Source of the DNA: Romboutsia hominis
Lineage (GTDB): Bacteria > Bacillota > Clostridia > Peptostreptococcales > Peptostreptococcaceae
Reading direction: 5' to 3'
Assembly: GCF_900002575.1 (NCBI RefSeq)
Contig: NZ_LN650648.1
Location: 1,488,001-1,552,000, forward strand
Length of the DNA stretch: 64,000 nt
Shown here: positions 55,352-64,000 of the stretch, piece after piece
Numbering within the stretch: the stretch's first letter is position 1
Layout of the letters: each line of letters starts with the position of its first letter
Translations under genes and position numbers: made by a program
The notes under the pieces: model-generated
Databases searched by the model: none
Told to the model about the DNA's origin: nothing
What the model saw: the letters and a program-made list of their open reading frames with translations, nothing else

Positions 55352-56762
55352 AAGATTAAGGAATTTAATAGTTTCAGCGCTAATGCTAGGTTCATTTTTA
55401 ACAGGGCTTAATCAAACTGTACTAACTTCAGCACTACCTAGTATAATGCATGATTTTTCTGTAAATGCAGATACAGCTCAATGGCTAACATCAATTTATA
55501 TGCTTGTTTTAGGTATTATGATACCCTCAACTGCATATTTAATAAGTAATTTCTCAACTAAAAAGCTATATATTAGTGCTATGTTGCTATTTTCTATTGG
55601 ATGTACGATATCTATATTTACAAAAAACTTTTCATTGCTAGTTGTGTCTAGAGTCTTTCAAGCGATGGCTTCCGGAATAATAATGCAATTAGTTCAAGTT
55701 GCAATGCTAAACCTATACCCTAAGGAAGAAAGAGGAGCTGCCATGGGTATGTATGGTTTTGTTGTTGGTGTTGCTCCAGCAATAGGACCAACATTAGCTG
55801 GGTATGTAATAGATAACTTTGGATGGAGAGTTTTATTTTATGTTCTAGCTTTTATTGCAGTATTAGATATGATATTTGCACACTTTACATTAAAAAATAT
55901 TACAGAAATTAAAAAATCTAAACTTGAATTCATATCACTAATATTATCAACTTTCGGGTTTGGAGGATTATTAACAGGAGTTTCTAATGTTGGATCATAT
56001 GGAATATTAAATCCTATAACATATGTACCAATAGTAATTGGAATTATATCACTTATATTATTTACAATAAGACAATACAAGGTTGATGTACCACTTTTAA
56101 ACCTTAGAGTACTTAAAAGTAAACAGTTTGTAGTATCAGTTATATTGCTAATGATTACTTATGGAGCATTTACATCTGCAACTATGATATTATCTTTATA
56201 TATACAATCAGCAAGAAAAATGTCCGCAATGATACCAGGATTAATGATGCTTCCAGGTTCAATACTTATGTCTATATTAAGTCCAGTATCAGGACGTATG
56301 CTTGATAAATATGGAGCAAGAATCCCAGTTTTATCAGGATTTTTATGTTTGGGAATAGGTACATTTGCATTTTCAAACTTAAGTGAAACAACGTCTATTT
56401 TAACATTAACTATTATGTATTCGTTTAGAATGCTCGGAATAACATTTTTATTAATGCCAGTTACAACTTGGGGACTTAATTCACTTAAACAATCTGAACT
56501 GGCAGATGGTAGTGCTATAAGCTCTACACTTAGACAAGTTTCTGGGGCAATAGGCGCATCTATGCTTATATCTATAATGACACATGTATCAAATAGTAGT
56601 TTAAATACGTCTCAAGTTCTTGCTGATATAAAAGGAATGGATGCTGCATTTAGAATTGCTACTATATTAGTAGTAATCGGATTAATAATTGCAATAATAT
56701 ATGTAAAAGATAATAAGAAAAAATCTAAAAAAACATGTAACGATAATCTGGCTTTAGAATAA
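55341..56762 (+). CDS. DHA2-family MFS multidrug exporter (EmrB/QacA type)
   Basis: A 473-residue transporter with the 14-helix DHA2 pattern. Motifs seen are TSALPSIMHDFSVNADTAQWLTSIY in helix 1-2 (about residues 29-53, cited by position), motif C-like GVAPAIGPTLAGYVIDNFGWR and the late SALRQVSGAIG-like segment SSTLRQVSGAIGASML. It is co-transcribed with the TetR gene, which points to inducible export of a toxic compound. The substrate is unknown. Confidence 0.9.
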   Translation: MENKRLRNLIVSALMLGSFLTGLNQTVLTSALPSIMHDFSVNADTAQWLTSIYMLVLGIMIPSTAYLISNFSTKKLYISAMLLFSIGCTISIFTKNFSLLVVSRVFQAMASGIIMQLVQVAMLNLYPKEERGAAMGMYGFVVGVAPAIGPTLAGYVIDNFGWRVLFYVLAFIAVLDMIFAHFTLKNITEIKKSKLEFISLILSTFGFGGLLTGVSNVGSYGILNPITYVPIVIGIISLILFTIRQYKVDVPLLNLRVLKSKQFVVSVILLMITYGAFTSATMILSLYIQSARKMSAMIPGLMMLPGSILMSILSPVSGRMLDKYGARIPVLSGFLCLGIGTFAFSNLSETTSILTLTIMYSFRMLGITFLLMPVTTWGLNSLKQSELADGSAISSTLRQVSGAIGASMLISIMTHVSNSSLNTSQVLADIKGMDAAFRIATILVVIGLIIAIIYVKDNKKKSKKTCNDNLALE

Positions 56763-56835
56763 ATTATATAATTTACCCCTTAAATTAGTATATTTATTAA
56801 CAGTTATAATAAAATATAAAAACTTAAATAATAAA

Positions 56836-56866
56836 AAGATGGCATCATATTTCACAATGCCATCTT
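56836..56866. terminator. Bidirectional terminator after the exporter
   Basis: AAGATGGCAT and ATGCCATCTT pair around an 11-nt loop, followed by CTTTATTTTTTT. It lies between the convergent exporter and zinc-ribbon genes. Confidence 0.8.
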
Positions 56867-56868
56867 CT

Positions 56869-57354
56869 TTATTTTTTTAAGTTTTTTATTTCTTCTATAG
56901 TAAGTCCAGTTTTTTGTGCTATCACTTCAATAGGTAATACATCTAATAATTCCTTTGCTATTTCTATAGCCTTTTCTTTTTTTCCTTGTTCTATCTTCTT
57001 TTTCTCAAATTCTAAATCTTCTATAGATTTGTTAATTTCTTCAGATTTATCATAATTAAAATAATTTCTATCTTCTAAATCAATAAATTCTATATTATCT
57101 AAATCTAAAGATACTTTTTCTTTCTTTTCGATTTTTCTTCCAATTTCATTATTTAACTTTCCTATTTTGTTACAGCAAGTCATTTTAACAAAGTATGTTT
57201 TGTTCCATTTAAAAAGAGGTATGAAGAAAAACATAAAATACCAATATGATATATATACTTCTACATGTCCATACTTTCCACAGCATTTACATATAGTAAA
57301 TTCATCAAAGTCTAGTTTTTTCTCTTCTTGACTTATACCCATTATAAAAAACAT
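56869..57354 (-). CDS. Zinc-ribbon protein with coiled-coil and helical tail
   Basis: 161 residues. The N-terminus is a zinc-ribbon of the zinc-ribbon_15 type: CKCCGKYG, then the hydrophobic FFFIPLFKWNKTYFVKMTCC. A charged coiled coil follows (~105-130). The last 30 residues (AKELLDVLPIEVIAQKTGLT) resemble the tail of PD-(D/E)XK transposase/Rpn-type proteins. This mix of a ribbon and a transposase-like tail is unusual. GGAGGAAACAA precedes the ATG. The function is unknown. Confidence 0.6.
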   Translation of the reverse strand: MFFIMGISQEEKKLDFDEFTICKCCGKYGHVEVYISYWYFMFFFIPLFKWNKTYFVKMTCCNKIGKLNNEIGRKIEKKEKVSLDLDNIEFIDLEDRNYFNYDKSEEINKSIEDLEFEKKKIEQGKKEKAIEIAKELLDVLPIEVIAQKTGLTIEEIKNLKK

Positions 57355-57431
57355 TTGTTTCCTCCAATAGTCTTTCTAATATTTAGTAATATTATATCAA
57401 ATTAATTACCTTTAAAGTACTAATTCTATTT

Positions 57432-57920
57432 TTATTGTTGGCTAATTTGTGAAACCTTATGAATCTCTACTTTTTCATTTTTCCTTAAGTTTTTATAATA
57501 TGTCCTAAATAAAGAAGAAACTACTATAACACCAAGGGCTATAGAACCACTTGCAAATAAAACATTAGCTCCTGTAGTGAATGATTCTTGGAAATTTCCT
57601 TCTATAACATAATACATTGTATTATATAATCCAAGACCTGGAATTAAAGTTATTATTCCTGGAACTACAAATAATATAGTAGGTTTTTTCATCTTTCTTG
57701 CTAATATTTCACATAATAATGCTGCAATTGACGCTGCTATAAAGTTTGCACTCATCATATCAAAATTGATTCTCATTAAAATTATATATATAGTCCATGA
57801 TATCATTCCTATAGAACCAGATATGTATAGTGTTTTTTTAGGTGCATTTAAAAATACTGCAAAACCAACTGATGCTAAGTATGAAAATATTATATGTATA
57901 TACATTGGCATCCAAATCAT
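57432..57920 (-). CDS. Threonine/serine exporter, small subunit (ThrE_2, DUF3815)
   Basis: About 162 residues with five helices. Family marks are FLNAPKKTLYISGSIGMISW and VPGIITLIPGLGLYNTMYY. It forms the C-terminal half of a ThrE exporter carried here as a separate gene. The start is ATG 57920, overlapping the preceding stop in TAATG with GGGGAGG upstream; an earlier in-frame ATG at 57938 is less likely. Confidence 0.85.
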   Translation of the reverse strand: MIWMPMYIHIIFSYLASVGFAVFLNAPKKTLYISGSIGMISWTIYIILMRINFDMMSANFIAASIAALLCEILARKMKKPTILFVVPGIITLIPGLGLYNTMYYVIEGNFQESFTTGANVLFASGSIALGVIVVSSLFRTYYKNLRKNEKVEIHKVSQISQQ

Positions 57921-58723
57921 TATAATAATCCTCCCCATTTTACATATATATTCATTGACATACCAACACCAACTGCAATAGCTGTGGCAATAACTCCTGC
58001 ATCAATTACTCTTCCTACTCCTGACATTAACTCCCCTGATACTAAATCCCTTATGGCTTTTATAAAAGGGACTCCTGGTAAAAGTGGCATTATAGATCCT
58101 ACTATTAACATCTTTGGTGTATCTAATATACCAAGTTCTACAAGACCTATTCCACAAAATCCTATAATTATAGATGAAACTAGTGTTGCAAAAACAGGTA
58201 TATTTGTTATTTTTTTTACCTTATTATAAGTAATCATAGCTATTACCGATGTTATAAGAGTTAGCATAAATGTTATTACGTTATCTCCTCCAACTAATAC
58301 TGCAAAACTAGAAGAACCTATTGCAGTCCATATATTTATCTCACTTTGTGTATGCGGTGATTTATCTTCTAAGTTTTTTAATTCTGCTATTGCATCATCT
58401 ATTGACATATCTATATCGTTAACAAATTTTCTTGAAAACTCATTTAGTAAGTCAATTTTATTTAAATTTATACACCTATTTTCTATTACTTTCATAAATG
58501 TATATCCATCAAATCTATCATCAGAAACTATAATGGTATTGGGTGCCATAAACACATTTATATGAGAAAATCCTCTAGATTTGCAAATCCGTTTTACAGT
58601 ATCGTCTACTCTATAAGTTTCTGCTCCATTACTAAGCATTAATTGCCCTATAAATGTGGCTAATCTCAAGACATCCTTTTTGTATTTATAATTAATACTT
58701 TCTGCCATAGTTGACCCCCTCAT
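57920..58723 (-). CDS. Threonine/serine exporter, large subunit (ThrE_1, DUF1212)
   Basis: 267 residues. A soluble N-terminal part (LMLSNGAETYRVDDTV here as LSNGAETYRVDDTVKRIC) precedes about five helices with PLLPGVPFIKAIRDLVSGELMSG in shortened form. With the next gene it makes a split ThrE-type exporter for threonine, serine or peptides. GGGGGTC is upstream of the ATG. Confidence 0.85.
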   Translation of the reverse strand: MRGSTMAESINYKYKKDVLRLATFIGQLMLSNGAETYRVDDTVKRICKSRGFSHINVFMAPNTIIVSDDRFDGYTFMKVIENRCINLNKIDLLNEFSRKFVNDIDMSIDDAIAELKNLEDKSPHTQSEINIWTAIGSSSFAVLVGGDNVITFMLTLITSVIAMITYNKVKKITNIPVFATLVSSIIIGFCGIGLVELGILDTPKMLIVGSIMPLLPGVPFIKAIRDLVSGELMSGVGRVIDAGVIATAIAVGVGMSMNIYVKWGGLL

Positions 58724-58888
58724 TTACATATTATTTTTATTAGAAATTAATTATATCACTTCTATTTAGATATATAAAGCAAAATTTTTATACTTTAAAA
58801 TCATTAATACTTTTAATTATTATAGATAATTAAATCCGTGAAATTGTATTTAAGAATGTTTCGTTTCTCTTAATAACTTATTGTTATA

Positions 58889-58927
58889 AAAAAAGATAGT
58901 GCCCAAAAGTACAACACTATCTTTTTT
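58889..58927 (-). terminator. Terminator after the ABC-F gene
   Basis: A 13-bp perfect stem (AAAAAAGATAGTG / CACTATCTTTTTT) with a 13-nt loop, 70 bp past the ABC-F stop and ending in a T-run on the minus strand. Confidence 0.85.
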
Positions 58928-58997
58928 AATTATTGATAATTTAATTTTATTTATCATTAAATGATACAACACTAAATATGTTTAAAATATATTCTTT

Positions 58998-60563
58998 TTA
59001 TATTATATCTATAATTTTAGTAGCTATTTTCTCTCCAAAACATTTATCATGCTCTACAAAAAGCATAGTAGGTTTTTCTTCAAGAATCATATTTTCTATT
59101 TGTATACGCGAAATTACATCAATAAAATTAAGGGGTTCGTCCCAAATATAAAGTTGAGATTTTTCACATAAACTTGCAGCAATAAGTAATTTTTTCTTTT
59201 GACCTTCACTCCACTGTTCTATATTCTTTTCAAATTGAATATTTGTAACACCTACTTGATTCAAGCTACTTTTTAAATGCTGTATATTTATTCCTTTTTC
59301 TGCTGAAAACTCTTCAATTTTTCCTTTTAAAAAATTTGTTTCTTGAGAAACATATGATATCTTACTTACTTTTTCTACATAGCCTGTATAATTAATTTCT
59401 TCTCCCATTAATAGCTTTATTAAACTTGATTTACCACACCCATTTTTACCTCTTATCCAAATACGATCTCCTGGTTTAATTTTAAAACTTATTGGTTTTT
59501 TAAATATTTCCTTTTGATATACTATTTGTAAGTCTACTACCTCTAACAACTTATCTGAGTTTGTCTCTATATTCCCTATTTTGAGTTTTTCTACCTGTTC
59601 TATATTTTTTAGCAATTTAGATTTTTCCTCTATAGCTTTATTTTGACGCTTTTCTAAGCATTTAGCTCTTTTCATCATCTTTGATGCTTTATGCCCAATA
59701 TATCCTCTATCTACAGGACCACCTCCTATTTTAGTGGACTCTAATTTATCAGACCAACTAGATTTTTGTTTAGCTGCTATTTTAAGTCTTTTAATGTTTT
59801 TAAGTAATTTTTCATTTTCTGATTTTTCAAACTCATCTCGCCTATCATTATTTACTTGCCATGTAGTGTAATTACCTTTTTGGATATCTATATTACTTTT
59901 ATTAATAGATAAAACATGATTAATTACTTCATCTAAAAAGTTTCTATCATGTGAAACTAATATAAATCCCTTCTTCTTATTTAAATATTTTGCTACACAT
60001 TCTCTACCTTCTGAATCTAAATGGTTAGTAGGTTCATCAATAAGTAAAAAGTTATTTTTTCTAAGAAATAATGCTGATAATAATAGTTTTGTACGCTCAC
60101 CAGAACTTAATGTTTTAAAATTTCTATCTAGTATTTCTGGTCCTAATCCTATTTTTCTTACTTCTTTTTCTATCATTTCATTAATAATATATCCATCATA
60201 GCTTATAAATTTATCTAACACTTCTCCATATTCTTTTATATATTTAATATCACTTGAATATTCTTTTAGTTCTTTTTCCCATTTAGTGAACGGTGCTATT
60301 GCTTCTCTCATAACTTCTAAAGCTACTTGATTGTCATTCTCTACATTCATAGGAAAATAATCAAAGCTTACTGGACTTATTATTTGCCCACTATATTTAT
60401 ATTCTCCTTTTAATAATTTTAAAAAAGTTGTTTTCCCTCGACCATTTCTACCTATTAATCCTAACTTCCAGTCTGTATCTATATTTATGGATACATTTTT
60501 AAATATATCATCTCCATGGTTATCATATTGAAAACTTAAATTATTTATTTTAATTTGTGCCAT
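58998..60563 (-). CDS. ABC-F ribosomal protection protein (Lsa/Vga/CplR-like)
   Basis: A 521-residue soluble protein with two ABC domains and no membrane part. The first domain has GRNGRGKTT, LSSGERTKLLL and LLIDEPTNHLD; the second has GKNGCGKSS, WSEGQKKKLLI and LYIWDEPLNFIDV. The charged inter-domain linker (~220-320) is the antibiotic-resistance domain that reaches the peptidyl transferase centre. The second Walker B and length place it with Lsa/Vga/CplR proteins acting against lincosamides, pleuromutilins and streptogramin A; the drug range is inference. AAAGGAGAGG precedes the ATG. A ~300-nt attenuator-like leader suggests drug induction. Confidence 0.85.
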   Translation of the reverse strand: MAQIKINNLSFQYDNHGDDIFKNVSINIDTDWKLGLIGRNGRGKTTFLKLLKGEYKYSGQIISPVSFDYFPMNVENDNQVALEVMREAIAPFTKWEKELKEYSSDIKYIKEYGEVLDKFISYDGYIINEMIEKEVRKIGLGPEILDRNFKTLSSGERTKLLLSALFLRKNNFLLIDEPTNHLDSEGRECVAKYLNKKKGFILVSHDRNFLDEVINHVLSINKSNIDIQKGNYTTWQVNNDRRDEFEKSENEKLLKNIKRLKIAAKQKSSWSDKLESTKIGGGPVDRGYIGHKASKMMKRAKCLEKRQNKAIEEKSKLLKNIEQVEKLKIGNIETNSDKLLEVVDLQIVYQKEIFKKPISFKIKPGDRIWIRGKNGCGKSSLIKLLMGEEINYTGYVEKVSKISYVSQETNFLKGKIEEFSAEKGINIQHLKSSLNQVGVTNIQFEKNIEQWSEGQKKKLLIAASLCEKSQLYIWDEPLNFIDVISRIQIENMILEEKPTMLFVEHDKCFGEKIATKIIDII

Positions 60564-60865
60564 AATTGTCCTCTCCTTTGTTGAGGAAATAAAAAAACTT
60601 CCTCAACTTAAATAGTATTTTTTACTACTTAAAAGATAAGAAAGTTATTATATTTAAATATTATGACATGCAAATAAAAGCAATGATTGCTTTTATTTGA
60701 GTAATTTAGTTATAACATTTAATCTTATTCTTAACTTTAAGTAGTTTATAGGGTAGCTTAATAAAACATCTATTTTTGATGTTTTAAAACCTAATTAAAC
60801 TATATTATTGTTATTTTGAATAAGATTAATTGTTCATTTTATCTAATCACCTCTATATGTATTTT
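60564..60865 (-). ncRNA. Attenuator leader of the ABC-F gene
   Basis: About 300 nt between the promoter and the ABC-F start with several pairings. P1 is 60818-60829 with 60719-60730 (12 bp perfect). P2 is 60735-60745 with 60624-60635 (one bulge), which is incompatible with P1. Further stems are a 13-bp U-rich hairpin at 60671-60699 and a 9-bp hairpin at 60580-60607 abutting the ribosome-binding site. The leader ORF stop codon lies inside P1. The arrangement fits ribosome-mediated attenuation. Confidence 0.65.
60826..60837 (-). CDS. Three-residue leader peptide (MNN)
   Basis: ATG AAC AAT TAA lies behind AGAGGTGA (60847-60854, 9 nt spacing) about 27 nt after the predicted transcription start. 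A ribosome held here by an antibiotic would cover the 5' arm of the P1 stem. Very short leader ORFs of this kind are known for inducible ABC-F, erm and cat genes. Confidence 0.55.
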   Translation of the reverse strand: MNN

Positions 60866-60870
60866 ATATT

Positions 60871-60899
60871 ATTATAATATTATAGTAACTTAATTTCAA
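60871..60899 (-). promoter_or_regulatory. SigA-type promoter of the ABC-F gene
   Basis: On the minus strand TTGAAA (60894-60899) and TATAAT (60871-60876) are 17 bp apart, placing the start near 60864 and leaving a long structured leader. Confidence 0.75.
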
Positions 60900-60957
60900 G
60901 TGCTTACATTAGATCAAGAGATTTCATGAATTTAATTTTTTAAGATAATTTAAGTTA

Positions 60958-60990
60958 AAAAGGGATATGTCTTAAGACATATCCCCTTTT
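60958..60990. terminator. Terminator after the BFD-like gene
   Basis: A palindrome GGGATATGTCTTAAGACATATCCC flanked by A and T runs, 15 bp beyond the stop of the Fe-S protein gene. It precedes the ABC-F promoter. Confidence 0.85.
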
Positions 60991-61005
60991 ATAACTATAA
61001 ACTAG

Positions 61006-61305
61006 TTATCTTTTATTTTCTATTATATTTGATATAATACCTTTACATCTTCCACATCCAGTACCTGCTTTAGTAACTTCTCCAACTTTTTCAACAGTGT
61101 CAGCTCCATTTTTTACTGCTTCTACGATTGTATCTATTGATACATTCTTACATTTACATGCATTTTTTATAAGAGCCTCTACTTCCTTAAGCTCTTCTTC
61201 GTTTTCAATATTTATATCAGACATCTTTTTAAGCTCTTCAATAGTTCTAGCTCCCTGTGCTTGAGCCTTTCTAACTTGTAAATATTTATCCATATCTAGT
61301 TTCAT
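61006..61305 (-). CDS. BFD-like [2Fe-2S]-binding protein
   Basis: 99 residues. The C-terminal half carries the bacterioferritin-associated-ferredoxin-like arrangement: CKCKNVSIDTIVEAV, then GTGCGRCKGII. The N-terminal half (KAQAQGARTIEELKKMSDI) resembles a related repeat without cysteines. It may store or transfer an Fe-S cluster, or accompany an oxidoreductase encoded elsewhere. AGGAGAAATACAT precedes the ATG. Confidence 0.7.
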   Translation of the reverse strand: MKLDMDKYLQVRKAQAQGARTIEELKKMSDINIENEEELKEVEALIKNACKCKNVSIDTIVEAVKNGADTVEKVGEVTKAGTGCGRCKGIISNIIENKR

Positions 61306-61416
61306 ATGTATTTCTCCTAACCTTTAAATTTATTTATTAATATATTAACTTTATAATTATTTAATATTATAATTACATTATATTTATATCCAATATTAAT
61401 ATATAATAAACAAGTT

Positions 61417-62448
61417 TTATTGAGTAAAGTAAACTACATTTTCTAAATTAAAGTTTATTTTTACATTTTGGTTAACTTCATAAAAATGCTTATTTGAACT
61501 AACCTTGAGTATAAAGTCTTTTATATCTATTTCATAAATTGTATTTTCACCTAAATATGTTTTCTTTTTAATTTTTCCTATAACTCCATTTGGATAATTT
61601 TCATTATTAATTTCTATATTTTCTTTAGATATCATAAGTTCTACATTATCTAAACTTTCATTTTTATCAATATCTAAGCTTAGCTTAACATATTCATTTT
61701 CAAATAATCCATTATATATTTTCCCACTTATATAATTTCTTTCTCCAAATATATTCGCAACTACTTTACTATTTGGTTTTTCATATAAGTTTTTTGGAGT
61801 ATCAAATTGTTTTATTTCTCCATTTACCATAACTGCTATTTTATCACTCATCATCAAAGCTTCTTCTTTATCATGAGTTACTAGTATTGTAGTTATTTTT
61901 AATTTTTTTTGTAAATTTAATACAAACTCTCTCATTTCTTGTCTTAAGTTTATATCTAAATTTGAAAAAGGTTCATCTAAAAGCAGCACCTTTGGATTTA
62001 TCGCTAAACTTCTTGCTATGGCTACTCTTTGTTTTTGACCTCCCGAAATTTGTGATGGGTACTTTTTTTCGTATCCATTAAGTTTTACTAAGTCTATTAA
62101 TTCTTGTACTTTTTTATTACGTTCGCATTTTTTAATTTTTTTCATTTTAAGTCCAAACTCGATATTTTCAAATACATTCATATGAGGAAATAAAAAATAA
62201 TCTTGAAATACTATGGCTACGTCTCGTTTTCCTGTGGGTATATTTTTTATACTATTTCCATCAAATAATATATCTCCTTTATCAAAATCAAGTATTCCTG
62301 CTATTATATTTAATGTAGTGCTTTTACCACATCCTGATGGTCCTAGTAAAGAAATTATTTCGCCTTCATTTATTGATAAATTTATACTTTTTAACACATT
62401 TATATTATTAAAACTTTTATTTAAGTTAACTATTTTAACACTTGACAT
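61417..62448 (-). CDS. ABC transporter ATP-binding protein (PotA/FbpC type)
   Basis: 343 residues: an ABC domain ([21 protein letters not shown] as Q-loop, [38 protein letters not shown]) and a C-terminal OB/TOBE-like regulatory domain (residues ~240-343). This form belongs to spermidine/putrescine, iron and thiamine-type importers. It is translated 20 bp after the permease gene. The ligand is unassigned because the binding protein lies outside the window. Confidence 0.88.
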   Translation of the reverse strand: MSSVKIVNLNKSFNNINVLKSINLSINEGEIISLLGPSGCGKSTTLNIIAGILDFDKGDILFDGNSIKNIPTGKRDVAIVFQDYFLFPHMNVFENIEFGLKMKKIKKCERNKKVQELIDLVKLNGYEKKYPSQISGGQKQRVAIARSLAINPKVLLLDEPFSNLDINLRQEMREFVLNLQKKLKITTILVTHDKEEALMMSDKIAVMVNGEIKQFDTPKNLYEKPNSKVVANIFGERNYISGKIYNGLFENEYVKLSLDIDKNESLDNVELMISKENIEINNENYPNGVIGKIKKKTYLGENTIYEIDIKDFILKVSSNKHFYEVNQNVKINFNLENVVYFTQ

Positions 62449-62468
62449 TGTATTCTCCTTAAATTGGT

Positions 62469-63263
62469 TTATCCTAAAAAGTAATTGTTTTTATTATTTA
62501 AATAATACTTTTTTATTTTTCCTTCTACAAGTATTAGTACTACTATACTTACAATTAAAAATACTAGACTGTATAGTGCTGCTACTGTTCTATCTCCGCT
62601 TTGTATATATGGAAACATAACCATAGGATATGTAATTATATTACCTCCTCCTATTAGCATAGTTAAGAAGTATTGACTAAATGAAATTATAAAACACATA
62701 CTAGATGCACCTATTACTCCTGGAAATATTAAAGGTAATGTTATGTATCTAAATGTGTTTATTGAATTTGCTCCTAAAAGCTTTGCTTGTATTTCTAATT
62801 TGTCTCCTACTAAATTATATATATCCGCTATCATTTTTACTGCATAAGGAATACAAGGAAGTATATTTATTATTATTACTCCTATTATATTATTTGCTAG
62901 ACCATTTCTTAAAAAAGTAATGTGAACCCCCATAGCTATAGATATCATAGGTACAATTATTGGTGATAGCACTAAAATTTCAAATAATTTTTTTCCTCTA
63001 AATTCATATATTGATATAGCCTTAGCTGCTGGTATGCTTATTATAATTGTTATTAATATCACTATTATTGATATTAATATACTGTTAATTAATATTTTTA
63101 TATTATAAGTATTTAATATATATTCAAATCCTCTTAAAGAATAGTCTGTAGGTATTAGCTTTGGATAAGTCCACCTACTAGTTATTGTCCATATTAATAG
63201 TATTGAAATTGGTATTATAAGTACTATTAATAATATATATAAAATTAATTTTTTACTTTTCAT
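62469..63263 (-). CDS. ABC transporter permease (PotC-like)
   Basis: A 264-residue permease with six helices and the EAA loop [23 protein letters not shown]. It pairs with the PotB-like permease that overlaps the window end and with the ATPase downstream. Nine bases separate it from the upstream permease. Confidence 0.88.
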   Translation of the reverse strand: MKSKKLILYILLIVLIIPISILLIWTITSRWTYPKLIPTDYSLRGFEYILNTYNIKILINSILISIIVILITIIISIPAAKAISIYEFRGKKLFEILVLSPIIVPMISIAMGVHITFLRNGLANNIIGVIIINILPCIPYAVKMIADIYNLVGDKLEIQAKLLGANSINTFRYITLPLIFPGVIGASSMCFIISFSQYFLTMLIGGGNIITYPMVMFPYIQSGDRTVAALYSLVFLIVSIVVLILVEGKIKKYYLNNKNNYFLG

Positions 63264-63271
63264 AATTTCAC

Positions 63272-64000
63272 CTATAATTTATACTTATACATCTTCGAAA
63301 AAACTTTGTTATATATTATTAATAAAACAAAACTTATGCCTGATAATATAATATTTATAACCATAGATAATGCCTTTTGGTTAAAATCCGTGCTTATATA
63401 ATTATTGTAAGCTAATACTGATAATGCTTTAGGTGTAGTTGGTCCTATTAAAAATGGTACTTCATATGACCCAAAAGCAAAGGTAAATAATATTATAAAT
63501 GAAGATATTATAGATGGCATAGCAAGTGGCAAAGTTATGTATCTAAAACTTTGTAATTTACTAGCACCCAAATTTAGTGCTACTACCTCTAGCTTCTCAT
63601 TTATATTTTTTAGTATATTATAAGTAGTTATAGCTACAAAAGGTATTCCTTTGTATAAATATACAAGTATTATTCCTATACCATTTTTATCAGATATTAA
63701 ATTTATAAATTGTGATGAATCAGATATTATACCTAAATTATATAAAAGTCTTGATATTATTCCAGATTGAGAAAATATTGTTACCATAAAAAATACTACT
63801 ACTATATGTGGAATTATCATTGGCAAGTTTAGTATGGTATTTCTAAAGTTTGAATACTTATCTTGAGCTAGTAAATAGGCTAAGAAAACACCAAGTATTA
63901 CAGATATTAAGCTTGATATTAATGATGTATTTAAACTAAATAGAAGAGACTTTAAGAAAGAAGTCTCTCTTAAAATCTCTTTATAATAACTAAAATTTAT
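63272..64000 (-). CDS. ABC transporter permease (PotB-like, partial)
   Basis: The open frame continues without a stop from 63272 through the window edge, so an internal ATG at 63826 is not the start. The read-through stretch (SLNTSLISSLISVILGVFLAY) is a normal permease helix. The EAA loop is [23 protein letters not shown]. At least one more helix and the real start lie beyond position 64000, probably with a substrate-binding protein gene. Confidence 0.88.
   Translation of the reverse strand: MNFSYYKEILRETSFLKSLLFSLNTSLISSLISVILGVFLAYLLAQDKYSNFRNTILNLPMIIPHIVVVFFMVTIFSQSGIISRLLYNLGIISDSSQFINLISDKNGIGIILVYLYKGIPFVAITTYNILKNINEKLEVVALNLGASKLQSFRYITLPLAMPSIISSFIILFTFAFGSYEVPFLIGPTTPKALSVLAYNNYISTDFNQKALSMVINIILSGISFVLLIIYNKVFSKMYKYKL

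Noticed and set aside
57894-58229. 111-codon plus-strand frame opposite the ThrE genes
   Set aside because: Proline/isoleucine-rich antisense shadow of two recognised exporter subunits.
63272-63826. 184-residue permease as a complete gene
   Set aside because: The frame is open up to the window edge and encodes further membrane helix upstream, so the ATG at 63826 is internal.
1-64000. CRISPR arrays, tRNA/rRNA genes, insertion sequences, prophage or attachment sites
   Set aside because: Intergenic regions were read for spaced repeats, cloverleaf-like segments and transposase or integrase motifs. None was convincing by eye.

Overview
The window comes from a low-GC, anaerobic, spore-forming Firmicute. 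The gene set fits Peptostreptococcaceae (relatives of Clostridioides, Terrisporobacter, Paraclostridium or Romboutsia): CWB2 cell-wall anchoring repeats, collagen-like and CdeC-like spore-surface proteins, a complete lysine-to-butyrate fermentation cluster and a Na+-pumping decarboxylase. The species call is inference from gene content. I see no rRNA, tRNA, CRISPR array, transposase or prophage.

Layout. 1-3121 (minus): a corrinoid uptake ABC operon (BtuF, BtuC, partial BtuD) behind a cobalamin riboswitch with promoter and terminator. 3172-8295: aldehyde dehydrogenase, lysoplasmalogenase, a frameshifted MFS transporter and a Rieske-FAD oxidoreductase. 8472-12117: a likely exosporium island with a collagen-like protein, an Asp-box protein and a cysteine-rich CdeC-like protein behind a SigK-like promoter. 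12368-16447: an ABC importer pair lacking a binding protein, and a surface 5'-nucleotidase with CWB2 repeats. 16826-34556 (minus): one catabolic supercluster, crt-hbd-thlA-bcd-etfB-etfA-kal-kce-atoD-atoA-kdd-kamA-kamB-kamC-kamD-kamE-nhaC, carrying lysine to acetyl-CoA, acetoacetate and butyryl-CoA. 35168-37151: a second kal and nhaC pair with a perfect CodY-box match. 37346-39549: a DUF389 protein and a methyltransferase. 39712-49691 (minus): one apparent operon korD-korA-korB-korC-mcmA-mcmB-meaB-mce-mmdA-mmdD-mmdC-mmdB, whose simplest reading is 2-oxoglutarate to succinyl-CoA to methylmalonyl-CoA to propionyl-CoA, giving reduced ferredoxin and a Na+ gradient. 50038-53277 (minus): DUF4178, DUF350, membrane-bound spermidine-synthase-like protein and a frameshifted small membrane protein. 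54374-56762: a TetR-family regulator and DHA2 exporter behind a promoter with 10-bp phased operator repeats. 56869-64000 (minus): zinc-ribbon protein, split ThrE exporter, an ABC-F ribosome-protection protein with a ribosome-mediated attenuator, a BFD-like Fe-S protein and a PotABC-type ABC transporter running off the window.

The parts fit together. Two adenosylcobalamin mutases (KamDE and McmAB) share the window with riboswitch-controlled B12 import. Lysine fermentation feeds acetoacetate/crotonyl-CoA into the butyrate enzymes, and Bcd-Etf and Kor are the ferredoxin/flavin nodes. The strongest regulatory finds are the leader peptide and alternative hairpins before the ABC-F gene (60564-60899) and the phased AGTACT repeats before the TetR gene. 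Other points worth a look are a likely ATT start and a 3'-end duplication at kamC, and two genes each broken by one missing base in a homopolymer.
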